The notes beneath the pieces are model-generated. The model saw nothing but the letters and a program-made list of their open reading frames with translations, was not told the origin of the DNA and made no database searches. A stretch of DNA of 64,000 bases. It comes from Leptodontidium sp. MPI-SDFR-AT-0119 (Eukaryota; Ascomycota; Leotiomycetes; Helotiales; Leptodontidiaceae). The stretch spans positions 62,001 through 126,000 of the forward strand of contig JAHLEZ010000045.1 of assembly GCA_020726505.1 (NCBI GenBank), read 5' to 3'. Within the stretch, counting starts at the first letter, position 1. Each line of letters begins with the position of its first letter. Positions 22,401 through 33,758 of the stretch are shown in pieces. The position numbers and the translations under genes were made by a program.

Positions 22401-23974
22401 ATGGCTTCTACTGAGATCTACTTCGACGACACAAGTCCCCCGGCTCCAGAAACCCAGAAGTCACGACAACGTCTACTGAATATATTCAAGCCTATATCTC
22501 GTTTCTTCACCACAGTCTCAGATGGAGTGCAAGACTGGACGCCCTTTGTTATGGTGTTTTCGTATTTCGCTTTCTCAATCTGCATCTACATGGTGGCCCC
22601 GTCCGGAGTCATGAAGGTTTTCTGGTTCATATACCTTATGACAAATACGTACATTGCTACCGCAACTGTCGTAGAGGCTTTGATGAGCATTGGGCCATTT
22701 CACGACTCCAAGAAAGCTGCTTCCAAGGTTGAGAAGAAGAACTGGATCTTCCCGACGCCCGATGCAGATCTCGACATCTTGGACATCATTTTCGTCGCAT
22801 ACCTTCCCAACGAACAGGATATCATCATGGATCGGATCTACTACCTGCTCGAGAAGATCGTCTATCCCAGGGACAAACTCCGAATCAACATCCTTTACAA
22901 CACCCCATTTCCGATCGAACCACTGGAAAGTCAGATGAGCCAGTTGACGATGAAGTTTCCCGAGTTGAGAGTCATCAAGGTTCCTGGATCAAAGTCAAAG
23001 GCCGATAATATCAACTACTACTGCAACTTAAACACCGGCGCACATGTATCCGCAATCTATGATTGCGATCATTACCCACATCCATACGGTCCACGGTGGG
23101 CAATGGAGCGATTTGCTACCAGCAAATCCGTTGATATTGTTCAGGGTCGGTGTGTGATCTTCAACGCCAACGTGAACCTGCTCACGGCAATGATTTCTGT
23201 GGAATTCGACAAAATCTATGCTGTCTCTCATCCTGGACGATCAGCTATGTTTGATTTCGGACTGTTCTGTGGCTCCAATGGTTTCTGGCGGACATCACTT
23301 CTCAGAGAATTACGAATGGACGAAAGTATGTTGACAGAAGACATCGATTCTGCTCTCAGAGCATTTGGACGCGGCGCAAATGTTGTTCACGATCTCAATG
23401 TCACCTCCTTCGAACTTGCGCCGACAACTTTGTCTGGTTTCTGGAAGCAACGACTCCGATGGTCACAGGGATGGTTCCAAGCGACACTCCGACACATGAA
23501 CCTCATTTGGTGTCACAGCGAGGTTGAAGGGAAACATCGCACTCCCGTCCAACGTTTCGGCCTTCTGTCTCTACTTTGGATTCGGGAATCGAGTTACTAT
23601 CTCATCACTCAATACCTTTGTCTTGTCATAAGCATTGTCATCACAGACTTTCCAAGTACAGGTGCCGAGCTGTACAAGCTCCTTTTCTTTCAGTACCCAG
23701 TAGCTTGGTGGCTGTTCATGCTCAGGTAGGCAACTCGCCAGTGTTTTTATTCCATGGATTACGAAGACTAACGTGCTTTGATAGTATTATCTCATTCTTT
23801 GGAACTCTTTACATCACTTTTCATACTAGGTCGGAATTTGTTCTTTGGTGGATGATCCCAATTTTCACAGTCACGTATCCCGTTCAATTGCTTTTCACCG
23901 CACTTATGGGCCTATGGGGACATGCCCGGCAGTTGAGCAAGTATGCAAAGTGGAATCCTACGGCCAGAACTTAG
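22401..23974 (+). CDS. Processive family-2 glycosyltransferase (polysaccharide synthase-like)
   Basis: Two exons encode 504 residues. The intron is 23726-23784 (59 nt, GACTAAC branch site) and joins LFML to SIISFFGTLY. The start is the ATG at 22401; codons upstream in frame begin with TTG. Two N-terminal spans (about 48-95) are followed by a cytosolic GT-A domain with the processive GT2 signature: KADN (about 200), YDCDHYP (DxD, 221-223), MLTED (about 310-314) and QRLRW (350-354, QxxRW). Three to four spans follow. This is the layout of cellulose, hyaluronan and CPS1-like synthases, which polymerise and export a beta-linked glycan through the membrane. Fungal GT2 proteins of this size are known to be needed for hyphal growth on solid surfaces in plant pathogens. 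The sugar polymerised here is not readable from sequence. Confidence 0.9.
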
Positions 23975-25219
23975 ACAATGGTGGATGTTCTGCAAGAGGA
24001 TTTGTTTCAAGACGCATAATGTTTACTCGGAAGGAAACGGCAAAACCTTGCCACCATAATTTAATCCCCTGGTGTATATTTCCAGGAATCAATTTTTTAA
24101 TCGCTCTGTAAATTATTCAAAGACTAATTTCTCATTCAGCCATATCTGTTTCTCTGTGACAAGATTATCGGAACATAATTAATGCAATATAGATAAGAGC
24201 GGCTAGAGACGTGGCACGTATGTACTTGGATACTTCACAATCTATAGTCAGGTTCCCAACTGGGAGAGATGGAAAACCCAACGAACGCCAATCTTTTGAG
24301 AGGGGATATCATAAAGTTCTTTTTTGCCAAAATCTACCGATATTGGCATGTGCTTATCTTTTGAACTTAAATTCTAGGCTCACAAGTCCAGACTCGGCAC
24401 TTACATTGACATGTGTTGCTGCCCAGGACTGGAATATCAAAGAGAACAACCCGGGTTCTCCCATGTCTGTGGCTGAGAATAGTCCAAGATGAACGTAGAA
24501 ATTTAGAGTTCAAAACAAAAAAACGAGCAGGTGTATAAGAATTGCATTTTCATTGGTCGCGAAGAACTACCTTCTTCCCACGGTCCCTGAATTTGATAAG
24601 AGCCGAGGTGGCACGCCGCTTTGAGTCAGACAGCTGGCCGAGGCGAATTCACCCGATGTCTTTGGTCAAATGCGTGTCTCATGAGAGAACCGCACTAAAA
24701 GCAATGGGATTCAGCTGTCTACTAGGTTCCACAATACCACAATGCCAACAAGGACCACAATCCAGGTGCAGATCCGATAGAAGCTGGGATTCTGGGTGGA
24801 GCTCGTTAAGCGAGGGTCCATCTTTTCTTGACTTTACTGCGGATCCCCTGAACGCTAGTCATAGCAACACCAATGCTTTTTCTACTTGGTGTTGATCACT
24901 AGTTTTTCGATTGTACACTTTTGCAAGACATGCGGCTGAAATGCAATGCGTTGTCTAATCCTCATTTAGGCAGATACAGCTGCAATCTCGCTCTGTTGTG
25001 GACTTGTCCCATTGTACGAGGCATTCCATACCATTGGTCGGAACACTTCCCAAAAGATCTTTCGCTTGGGATTCGTCTTTTTTAGAAGCTTTAGGGTATT
25101 TCTAGTGATCAGTTCCACTCCTCTGTTTTGACGAAAACCCAGAGCATCAGCAAAGTCTGGCCAGGAGATTTTGTCCCTCTCAACTTTCTTGGGACCTTTT
25201 TGCCCATGTACCTGCGATC
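23975..25219. other. Intergenic, 1.2 kb
   Basis: AT-rich 3' UTR region followed by the promoter of the acyltransferase gene. Small open frames (for example 24211-24492 and 24542-24895) carry no recognisable motif. Confidence 0.4.
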
Positions 25220-26612
25220 ATGGACTTTACTTCCTTTGCACAGAGAGCTGAAAAGTTTAGAGCAAGCTCGCCAACTGTCTACGACCAGCAATACCTTCTA
25301 GGGGTTCGTGGCTTTCTAGTCATTCAAGCATTTTTCTGGGTTTTCCTTTCAACATTCGTTCCTGTCGCCGTCGCCAACTCCAAGGACACCAGCGGCGCAC
25401 TCTTCCAAGTTGTTCTCCGAAAGGGCTTCTCCGTCATATTTTGGAATGAACATCTCCTCTATGGCGCCATTATCTTTCTCTCTGCTCGCTCACTTGCCAT
25501 TCCCTTCATCCGAGATCCCACGAAAAGTCAAGTCGCCAGGTCAGTCTTCACTCGCGGTCTTACCTTCTGGTTTCCACTCGCCATATCCCTCGCAATCGTC
25601 AAGGTCGCTTTCTCTCAGACCGGCGTAACATATATTTTCGACTTCAAGACAAGTACAGGGAACACGTCGATCCACGTCCCGTACGTTATGCCCAACGCTC
25701 TGGCCTACTTCAACTCGGTTTTCAACCTGCTATGGGTCACCCACGATTTTGCTGCTCAGTCGGGCAGCACCGCGTTTCCATCCCAGACCTTGTGGATGAT
25801 GAATGTCGTATACATGCAAAGCTACACTGTCTACATGACTATGGTCATCATTCCGTACACAAGAAAGAAGTGGAGAGTGCAGGCAGCATTCTTCTTTGTT
25901 ATCACGGCGTGGTGGTGTCAATCATGGGCATGGTTTACAATCTCGGGACTTCTCTTTGCCGATATGGTTATGACAATGGACTTCAAAGCATGCAGTCAGC
26001 GCGGAATCTCAATCTACGTTTTCCCTTCGCGTCTACGGAAGCAAGACGGCAGTCCCTACCGCATACCAGTCTGGGTCCCGGCGACCTTCTGCGTCTTGTC
26101 TGGGCTCTTGATGCAATACCTCTGGATAGCTTGGAGACCTGATCTTTGGAACAGGGAGTTTCTTTATCACAGTGCGCTCTACTACACACCGGATCTCAAT
26201 TACGACTATGCAAATCGACACACACCTGCTCGCAACGACATATATCTCATCCTTGTTGGCTTCTTCCTCTTTCTGGAGAGTTACGACGGGCTGCAGAGAT
26301 TCTTCGACAACAAGTTCCTTGTATATCTTGGGAAGAGATCCATGAGTAAGTCACGTCACTGATTTTTAAATGTCCCTTGAGCTGATGGAACCAGGTTTCT
26401 TTCTCATACAGTCAACGATTATCTACCTGCTTGGCATCAAACTATTCATTCGCCTGCAGGATGTTAGCAAGGCTTCCTTCTCCGGATCGGTCATTGTTAC
26501 ACTGATTACTTGTCTAATTGTCATTATTCCGTTGGCGGAGCTATTCCATCGATTGGTCGTCATGCCCAGCAAGGCGTTTTCGCATATATGTTTTGATTTC
26601 ATCACATCGTAG
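25220..26612 (+). CDS. Acyltransferase-3-like multi-span membrane protein
   Basis: Two exons encode 447 residues. The intron is 26346-26394 (49 nt), splitting the codon in GKRSMS/FFLIQ. The protein has about ten hydrophobic segments. Near the N-terminus is YLLGVRGFLVIQAFFWVFLSTF, which aligns with the acyltransferase-3 opening (DGLRGxAxxxVxxxH) but lacks the usual Asp and His. Other blocks such as LWMMNVVYMQSYTVYMTMVIIPY and WWCQSWAWFTISGLLFADM parallel NYCTGVLWTIPVQLQGAW and NHWYALSWGSYYYAGVLLADL in the fusion protein at 17.8-20.9 kb. The two proteins thus appear related. Proteins of this type move acyl groups across membranes onto sugars. Its position 1.2 kb downstream of the GT2 synthase on the same strand suggests it modifies the same glycan. 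Confidence 0.75.
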
Positions 26613-27445
26613 CCGGATAGGAGGAGACACTCGACTTGATGATTGCAGACACTTTTTTCTTGATCCTTTCTCCTCAATTTGTACATACACATGGGGTGCG
26701 TTCTTCAAATAATTACATAGAATTGAGACCGATCGTATCTGATCCTACCTACCGAGTAGTTCTTAGCTCTTTTGTTTCTTGTAATTTTTATTGGTTGGAA
26801 ATCTGACAGTTATTTCAAATCGATGTGTTGCGGTTAATCAAGCCTCACGGCGGGGAATCAAGAAACTTTACACTTGGCAAAGTAATGAGAAAACACAGCA
26901 CTTGTACTGGATTCTTGAAACGTGAAAACGCCTACCATGGCTTATTGTCCCATAGGAATCAACAAATCTCACGAAGAATCAATTGAAGGTGAAATGGGGA
27001 CAGTATTCTGAGGAGACTCCACTCTTGAAAGCGGCAACTGAAGGCACGTTTCAGACTCGGTGAAACTGCCAAAGCCGAAACACGTTGGTATCTGCATCGC
27101 TAAACGCAGCTTCACTATACGCCAAATCGATTGATTCTTTCGCTGCTAGGAAGTCGATATGTCTAGAATTTTTATCAGATGAATCATCAAATTATCAATA
27201 CAGCAAGAGAAATTGATAAGGCAGTAGAGCCAACCGAAAGGGATTATTTAAGCCCCACTTTCTTTCGCTTCGCCTTTGTGTACCCCGCGGTATCACTCGA
27301 AACACCTCAAGAATCTCAAACACCAACACGGCACCTGTCGCCTCATGCACGGGCAATCACCCAGCTCCGACTCCAAACTTCTCTTCTCATCCAAAATGTT
27401 TTTCTCTTCTGTGAAGAACCGGGCAGGACTGGATCTCTCCTCAAA
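26613..27445. other. Intergenic, 0.8 kb, with the leader of the next gene
   Basis: No independent gene. The frame of the following gene is open upstream to an ATG at 27179, but this 89-codon extension has no recognisable content and I treat it as 5' UTR. Confidence 0.4.
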
Positions 27446-28807
27446 ATGCAGCTCGGGAATGGAATCAGTCGGCGATATGTCATTCTCTTCAGCGCAGGCT
27501 TCATCTGCATATGGCTCTGGCTAGCCATGGATGAGGATCGCAGATTTCCAAAACAATTATCATGGGCCATTGGGAAACTGGTGTCGACGCCCGAGAACGA
27601 CGTCTTTGACCACCCGCTTCTGGATTCCTGGGAGTTGAGAGAGATTTGCTCGTCGACGGAGTGGAATTCGAGTTTAGTTTTTACGTGCGATGATAATCGT
27701 GGGGGGATAGGACATGTTCGGAACTCTATACTGAGCTGTGTGCGGTTCGCAATTGGTGCTGGAGCAGGCCTGGTGCTTCCGAATATTGCGTTGAGGGATG
27801 TGGATGTGATGGCAGCCGGGGACACAGAAGCCGAAGATGACAAGTTTGAGAAGAGGCATGGTCCGGGGAGACAAGGGATGGATTATATGTTTGATAAGAA
27901 TCACTTCGTGGATTCTCTGAGAAAGTCTTGCCCAGAATTGGTGCTCGTCAGACACATGGAACAAACTTCTAGCAACCGCAGACGAAGTCTACTTCCTGAA
28001 AGTTTGTTCCCAAATATTCCAGCCAGCGGAATCGAACAACCAGATGAATGGCGCGGGCGACTCAATATATGGATTGAGAAATATATGGCTGTTGAACCAG
28101 CAGCAGAACCAGTCATCATCGACCTCGAGCAGTCCTTTTTACACTACCCGATTTATTCAGACGGACAATCACTCGCGCAATCATTTGGCGACATCCTCAA
28201 ATTCAGACCCGACATTCGCCGTCTCGCAACGACTGTGCTCAAAGGCATTGCGCATTCTCACGATGCTGAGGATGGGATTGCCGTACAAACATTCGACATA
28301 TCGTCACCGATAATCAACCCCTCATTCATGGGTGTGCATTTGGGGACAGAGAATCCTCTGGCAGAGAGACATGAGGTGGACGTCACATATAGCCATTATC
28401 AAGCCCAAGCAGCAGCCTACATCGAACAAGCCACGACGTCGAAAATTCCCATCTTATATGTTGCATCGGGCAATCTTCCAGAAGTGCACAAGTTAGCGAA
28501 GGAAGCAAAGGAATGGAATGTCGAGGTCACACATAAAGAGGACGTGCTGCAGGGGAAGCAAGCGGATGCATTGTCAAAATTGAGATGGGATCAGAGGGCG
28601 CTGGTGGATTACTTGGTGTTGCTGAAGGGGCAGGAATTTGCCGGGATTGGACATTCGAGCTTTTCGTGGAATGTGATGCTGAAGAGACATCAGATTGGAG
28701 ATGGTGCTAGTGCGTCCTTGGGACAGGATATTTATCGAGATGGGTTGAGTACGCTTTATGGGGTGCGGAGTAGCTATGTGGAGTCTAGTAGGTGCATGTG
28801 GCCATAG
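27446..28807 (+). CDS. O-fucosyltransferase-like type II membrane protein
   Basis: The chosen ATG at 27446 (CAAAATGC) gives 453 residues beginning with a short basic stretch and one membrane anchor (YVILFSAGFICIWLWLAM), the topology of Golgi glycosyltransferases. The body contains GGIGHVRNSILSCVRFAIGAG and GVHLGTENPLAERHEV, which resemble the nucleotide-sugar binding regions of the fungal O-fucosyltransferase-like family. It also contains ALVDYLVLLKGQEFAGIGHSS-type sequence near the end. The gene has no introns. The donor and acceptor sugars cannot be inferred. It follows the GT2 and acyltransferase genes on the same strand, consistent with a role in the same glycan pathway. A start at 27179 (542 residues) is possible but less likely. 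Confidence 0.7.
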   Translation: MQLGNGISRRYVILFSAGFICIWLWLAMDEDRRFPKQLSWAIGKLVSTPENDVFDHPLLDSWELREICSSTEWNSSLVFTCDDNRGGIGHVRNSILSCVRFAIGAGAGLVLPNIALRDVDVMAAGDTEAEDDKFEKRHGPGRQGMDYMFDKNHFVDSLRKSCPELVLVRHMEQTSSNRRRSLLPESLFPNIPASGIEQPDEWRGRLNIWIEKYMAVEPAAEPVIIDLEQSFLHYPIYSDGQSLAQSFGDILKFRPDIRRLATTVLKGIAHSHDAEDGIAVQTFDISSPIINPSFMGVHLGTENPLAERHEVDVTYSHYQAQAAAYIEQATTSKIPILYVASGNLPEVHKLAKEAKEWNVEVTHKEDVLQGKQADALSKLRWDQRALVDYLVLLKGQEFAGIGHSSFSWNVMLKRHQIGDGASASLGQDIYRDGLSTLYGVRSSYVESSRCMWP

Positions 28808-29154
28808 ACTTGGGAAGCACTTATGTTAGAATTTCTGGAAACAATTATTCAATTACTGTCAATCTGGCCTTTACGAATGTGATATGCTATGACGAAGATA
28901 GGTTTTAATAAGTGAGTAAGTCTCTTCTGGGCTCGCTTAGCTGCACCCACAGAACCAGCAAAGTCGTCGACCCAGACCTACACTTAACTAAATCACGGCA
29001 GCTAAGATCCACACATCATTGTGATGTCGAATGGGAAACAGAGGTAGGTAGAAGCAGATGGCGTGTCACTTCCTTCTCCATCACCGACCCCGACCGATAC
29101 TCATAAGATTCATTTTTTCTTCTTCAAACATCTCTCACGACCAGCTGCAATCAA
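28808..29154. other. Intergenic, 0.35 kb
   Basis: Short spacer between same-strand genes; nothing distinctive apart from a C/T-rich leader just before the next ATG. Confidence 0.4.
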
Positions 29155-29877
29155 ATGGCCAACCAACTCAAACAAGCAGCGAAAAAGATGAAACCACTCC
29201 TCGCAGAAATCATACCTCGTGAGGTACCACCAACTATAGAAGAAGAACCCGAACCCTTCCGTTACAGCAGCTTCCATTGTTCAGGGCTTGCAGATCTCGG
29301 TAAGCTTCTCGCCAGCTTAGCAGGAAATGAACCCATCAATCAAAATCCTTGCGCTCATACACCCCCAGTTCTGGAGATCGACAACCAGAAAGTAACAAAG
29401 AATGCTTCGAACTATAGCACGGTCAGCACCTCGACTTCAAGCTTAAAGAATTATCCCAGGGCCGAATTACCCCCGCTTCGACCTATTAGATCATTACAGA
29501 AGGAATCCCCCATTCAAGCTGTTGGCTCGAATGCATCTATTGAAAGGTGGTATGCATCTGTGGAAAAGGGCTATTATGAACGAACGTTTCCGTTAGGGAT
29601 CACGCCTCTCATTGCACCTTTTATACTTGCCATCGGAATTGGATATATTACGTCCAGAATGAATGCAAAGCTGGGGTGGAAGGAGTATGTCGCTTTATGG
29701 ATCTTACTTTGTATTAGCGGTCTTGGATTCCCGGATGATGACCTATGCTTCGATATTACAGGGCCGGGAAATTGGCGCATGAGGTCTCTGAGTACAGTAG
29801 CAGTTTTTGTCGTGGTGATGTCAGGTTTTGGGGGACGGTGTGGACGAGGGAGTGGTAAATGTTACTTGGGGAACTAA
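29155..29877 (+). CDS. Hypothetical membrane protein
   Basis: One exon encodes 240 residues from an ATG preceded by AATC. The first 150 residues are soluble and Ser/Pro-rich. Three hydrophobic stretches follow: GITPLIAPFILAIGIGYI, EYVALWILLCISGLGF and STVAVFVVVMSGFGG. The C-terminus is Gly- and Cys-containing. I do not recognise the family. The uninterrupted frame, good length and clustered hydrophobic segments support a real gene. It lies just after the putative glycan locus, but no functional link is visible. Confidence 0.6.
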   Translation: MANQLKQAAKKMKPLLAEIIPREVPPTIEEEPEPFRYSSFHCSGLADLGKLLASLAGNEPINQNPCAHTPPVLEIDNQKVTKNASNYSTVSTSTSSLKNYPRAELPPLRPIRSLQKESPIQAVGSNASIERWYASVEKGYYERTFPLGITPLIAPFILAIGIGYITSRMNAKLGWKEYVALWILLCISGLGFPDDDLCFDITGPGNWRMRSLSTVAVFVVVMSGFGGRCGRGSGKCYLGN

Positions 29878-30309
29878 CGGTTGGGTATGTTAGGACTGGG
29901 TTGAAAATTTATCATCTGTTATTCAAAATACTAAATCTCGGCTTACATAATTCTTGCGCGAATACCACACAATGAACTACTGTGCCCAAGGTCCTTTGAA
30001 GTGTTGTTGGTGAGAGCATCCTCCCTAGCAGCATCCTGTCTTGACTTTCATTGTCACACAGACATCAAGTAACATTCAGAGGCCAGATAACTGATACCAC
30101 CAGACTGATTTGCCCAATGCCCCCGAAGATATTATATCATCTGGTGTATTCGATCCCCCGTCTAGCCGCGCGCAATATCAGTCGCTCAATTCAGTCGCCA
30201 AATGCCGTCCATGGAGAATTCCCTCTAAAGTCGCTAGCTACAATCTACCACGAATCACCTCTCGAATAGGAAATTCCTTGTGCGCCTCCTATTCGGTAAT
30301 TTCGACCAT
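29878..30309. other. Convergent intergenic region, 0.4 kb
   Basis: The 3' ends of two genes meet here. Nothing distinctive seen. Confidence 0.4.
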
Positions 30310-32335
30310 CTATCGATATTCAACTGACTGAGTTCTCACATACCTTCCCTCACTGTGACTCCCACCCCTTACTTTCCCCATCTTAATTCCCGGTCCCTCA
30401 GCTTCCCTGTTTCCACTTTCTTGTCTCAGCCGCCTCACGCTGATCTGTCTCCCTACTCTATCCGCACAAACGACCAAGAAAAACAAACCTGCCACTGTAG
30501 GTAATATTCCAGGACTCTTGATGTAATAATACAAGCCCGTCTGACTCGCAGCAATGGCTCCAAACACAGCCGCAACCAACGCAGCAGCAATCCGTGCACC
30601 AATGGCCATGTGTTCAAAGAAAACAGCTCGCTGCTCTTTATGTTTAGTGAGCCAGAACAGAGCCGCGAAACTGACCATTGTGGTGAATACCGAGCCCCAG
30701 AAGTAGATATACACAGTTAAGAAGGTCGAGCGGGCGAGTTCGGACGGATCCACACCACTTGGTAATTTGATACCTGTGGATTGGAAGATGGCGCCCAGGA
30801 GATCGATCATGACGTTGTTGAAATCGGCAGGAAATTTTGCTAGGCCGCTGAGATTCGCTGTGTTGGCCTCAGAACAGATGCCAGTCTGGTTGGACAGAGC
30901 GACGACTTCGGAGAGGACGAGCGAGGCTTGGTCTTTGCTTTCGAGCTTTTCTTCGAGTTTCATGGATTTGACGATTGTGGTTAAGGCGTTTGCTAGAGCG
31001 GTCCCATCAAGGTGTTGGATTACGCAGATACGGTGGATTTGGTCTTCGACTTCGCTGAACATCTTGAAGATTTGTCGGGTGAGGGCGATTTGTTGTGAGC
31101 CTTCGACGACGCCTACGATGCCGATGTGGAGAGGGAAGTGGAGGCCTGCCCAGAATTGCTGGCGAATCGTGCCATAGTGGTGGTTTGGGTGGTTGTCGAA
31201 GTAGAACATCCAGAGGAAGACCTTGAAAATATGTCAGGATGTAGCATTTTGTGGTTTGTAGTCGGCTGGGCCGGGCTGGAATAGAAGTCATTTACCATGA
31301 TAAGAACAATACAAATGACCAAACCGCACCCCTCCACGGTCAATCCGCCAGTCTTTCCCATCACTTTCGCAATCGTCTTCGTGACACCAATAGCCCCCTC
31401 GCCGATAACCATCAGTGTGAGCAAACCCATGCGTTCCATGAGATGCGTCTTCTTGAAGCTCAATTGTCGCCAAATAGTTGACAGGCCAATGATGAGACCA
31501 AACTCCACAGCTAAAATAATGTACCATACATAATAGATTCCCAGGCCATTTCCAGATGAGGGCGAGAAGGCGGGGACCATAGAGTAAAACGAGCCAGCGA
31601 TCAACACCAGCGAGGTAATAGTCAAAGAAATAGGTAGCGTGAGAGCTTTCGTTTTTGTCTTGATGAAATAAAGCGCGATGCCGTACTGAATAGCGAACAG
31701 ACATCGGCTCGCGAAGAGAAGGATGCAAAGGACGCGGAAATTCTACCAAAACATTAAATCAGGGCGAGCTCCATGTCCGGTCCAAATTCTGTGGCATGCG
31801 CCGTCTTTCGATCCAGGAATTTGGACGACTCACGGTATTATTATGTTCCTTCCCACCGGGATTGAACTCACTCCCTACAAACGCAAAGCCAACGAATATG
31901 ACGAATTGAATGACTTTACACACACGCTCGTACACCGAATCGATACTGAACCGAACATCGTGTAGCGTGATCTGGAACCAAGTAAACCACAGAATGGCGA
32001 ATAGGCCGATGTAAGCCACCAAGGTGTTTTTATCGACGATAGAATGGGTCGATGTGAAGGTGGAGAGGTTGGCGATGAAGAAGAGGTCAAAGAAGAGCTC
32101 GAGGTTGTTCGATTCGTGCCGGAGTTCTAGTGTGAGATCTTCTCCTCTGTTGTCCTTGAAAGGCGATACAATCCAGGGCAGGAGGTCGATTTTGTGCTCT
32201 GCGAGTTCTTTGGGTGATCTGGAATGGGGTTAATTGGATGCCATGTAAAAGGGGCGTAGCTTTGAGGAGAGAAAGAACTCACAAGCCATGATCCTCCAAG
32301 CCATCCTCAGTGTTCGTCAGCGAGAAATCAAACAT
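30310..32335 (-). CDS. LtrA-like (low temperature requirement A) multi-span membrane protein
   Basis: Four exons on the minus strand encode 598 residues. Introns are 32219-32282 (64 nt), 31743-31833 (91 nt) and 31222-31295 (74 nt). The joined protein begins MFDFSLTNTEDGLEDHGLSP. It contains the family-typical LELFFDLFFIANLSTFT near residue 65, TWFQITLHDVRF, and ERMGLLTLMVIGEGAIGV. At least eight hydrophobic spans are spread along the protein. LtrA proteins were named from Listeria; fungal members are widespread but their biochemical role is unknown. The C-terminal tail is basic and soluble (about the last 45 residues). No damage seen. Confidence 0.85.
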
Positions 32336-33758
32336 CGTCAACGCTGGCTCTTAAATTTCGATTCTAGAACATCGATAAACACGATCGTGAACGGACGAAA
32401 CAAAAAATGCACTCGTGAATAGAATCTGTAAGTCTAGGTTGCGGGTAGGTACCGTATATATCGGCCCAAGCATTCGTTCTAGATCCGATGAGTTCGCACC
32501 GCAAGGACCTGCGTCGGTCTGATCTTGGCCTGTTTTGCTTCGCGCAGTGACTTACGTTCGGGACGACTATTTACTCAACTATAGAGTTTGCCAAGTTGGT
32601 TTAAATGGCTGATCGTCCTCTTGGAAAAATGAAGGCTGGGGGTGATGGGCCAGCACATGAAGCTTGTATCCGAATTTAGTACGAGGATTCTCGCATTCGG
32701 ATTTTGGCCCGGCTAGAAGGGGGTAGCGTTGGGAAGTGGTTGGTGTATGAGATGCCATGATATCAAGAAAGAGTCAAGTATCGGAGTTTAAATTGAGTTT
32801 GAGTGTCTTGCTTTGTGGATTGGACAGATAAAATTGGAAGATCTCATGCTTCCATAAATGTGCTTTCGCGTGCTGACGACTTTGAAGCCCAGTTCGCTGA
32901 TACTCTTACACTGTTTTGAGGAACGAAGTCAACGCAGCTGAAGATGGAATGTGTTATATTTAACTTCTTGTCTTACTTCATTTCATGAACTTTGATGTAA
33001 TAAGTGAATGAAATGCTAACATACTCGATAGGACGATCACCAACCTAAGTCGAGTAACTCGAATCAGTGCCTGACCAAGTCCAAAACTACGACATGCCCC
33101 ATTCTGTTGTTTGTACCGCCCCTGTACCCTCATTCATCAACTAAACGAAATGAAGCTTTCCCAGCTTGGATAGATTCGCGTTAAAGTGTGGAACGGAAAC
33201 GAGTGGACTTATTATCCGGCCGGATCGCGATGCGGGCCGTTGCGGGTACGAGAAGCTACTTTAGGTTAGCAACCCCAAATAAATATGTATCATGTTCATT
33301 CAAATTCGGGAGTTGGCGATTTTGGGATTGTAGAGTTTGTTGTCGTTAGAATTTTGACAAGCAAGCAGGCGCAGTGAGTTCGAGACCGTTGAGAGTGAGA
33401 GCGAGAGCGAGAGCGAGACTGGAGGAGTTACTGGCTAGATGGCAGGGAATTGCCTCGAACTTGCTTTATATACTAGAATCAACGATGTTTCATAGGTCTA
33501 AACGATTACTCAGATTAGTGGAATAGGCGAATTAAAAGACTTATTGCTCGGAACCGATTGCCCAATCTCCTTAATCGCGAAGGCTTTCGTGGGCCTGGTG
33601 AAATGTTCTAAGACACAGTGGTCATCCCTCTGTCGGAAGCAATTATTGCAGAAGTATTTCTTTTTAGGAACGCATAGCACACCGAATCTACCCTTGGATT
33701 GATGTAATTGAAAGCTGTCCATTATACATCGGCTACGACATGGCATTTTCACCCTCCT
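32336..33758. other. Intergenic, 1.4 kb
   Basis: No gene recognised. It contains an AGAGCG-type microsatellite (33396-33418). A small minus-strand frame (33510-33752) has a C-x2-C pair (YFCNNCFRQ) but no family I can name; it may belong to the neighbouring decayed kinase gene. Confidence 0.4.
33396..33418 (+). repeat. Hexanucleotide microsatellite (GAGAGC)n
   Basis: About 3.5 copies of the unit GAGAGC in a row, AGAGCGAGAGCGAGAGCGAG, in the intergenic region upstream of the LtrA-like gene. Confidence 0.7.
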
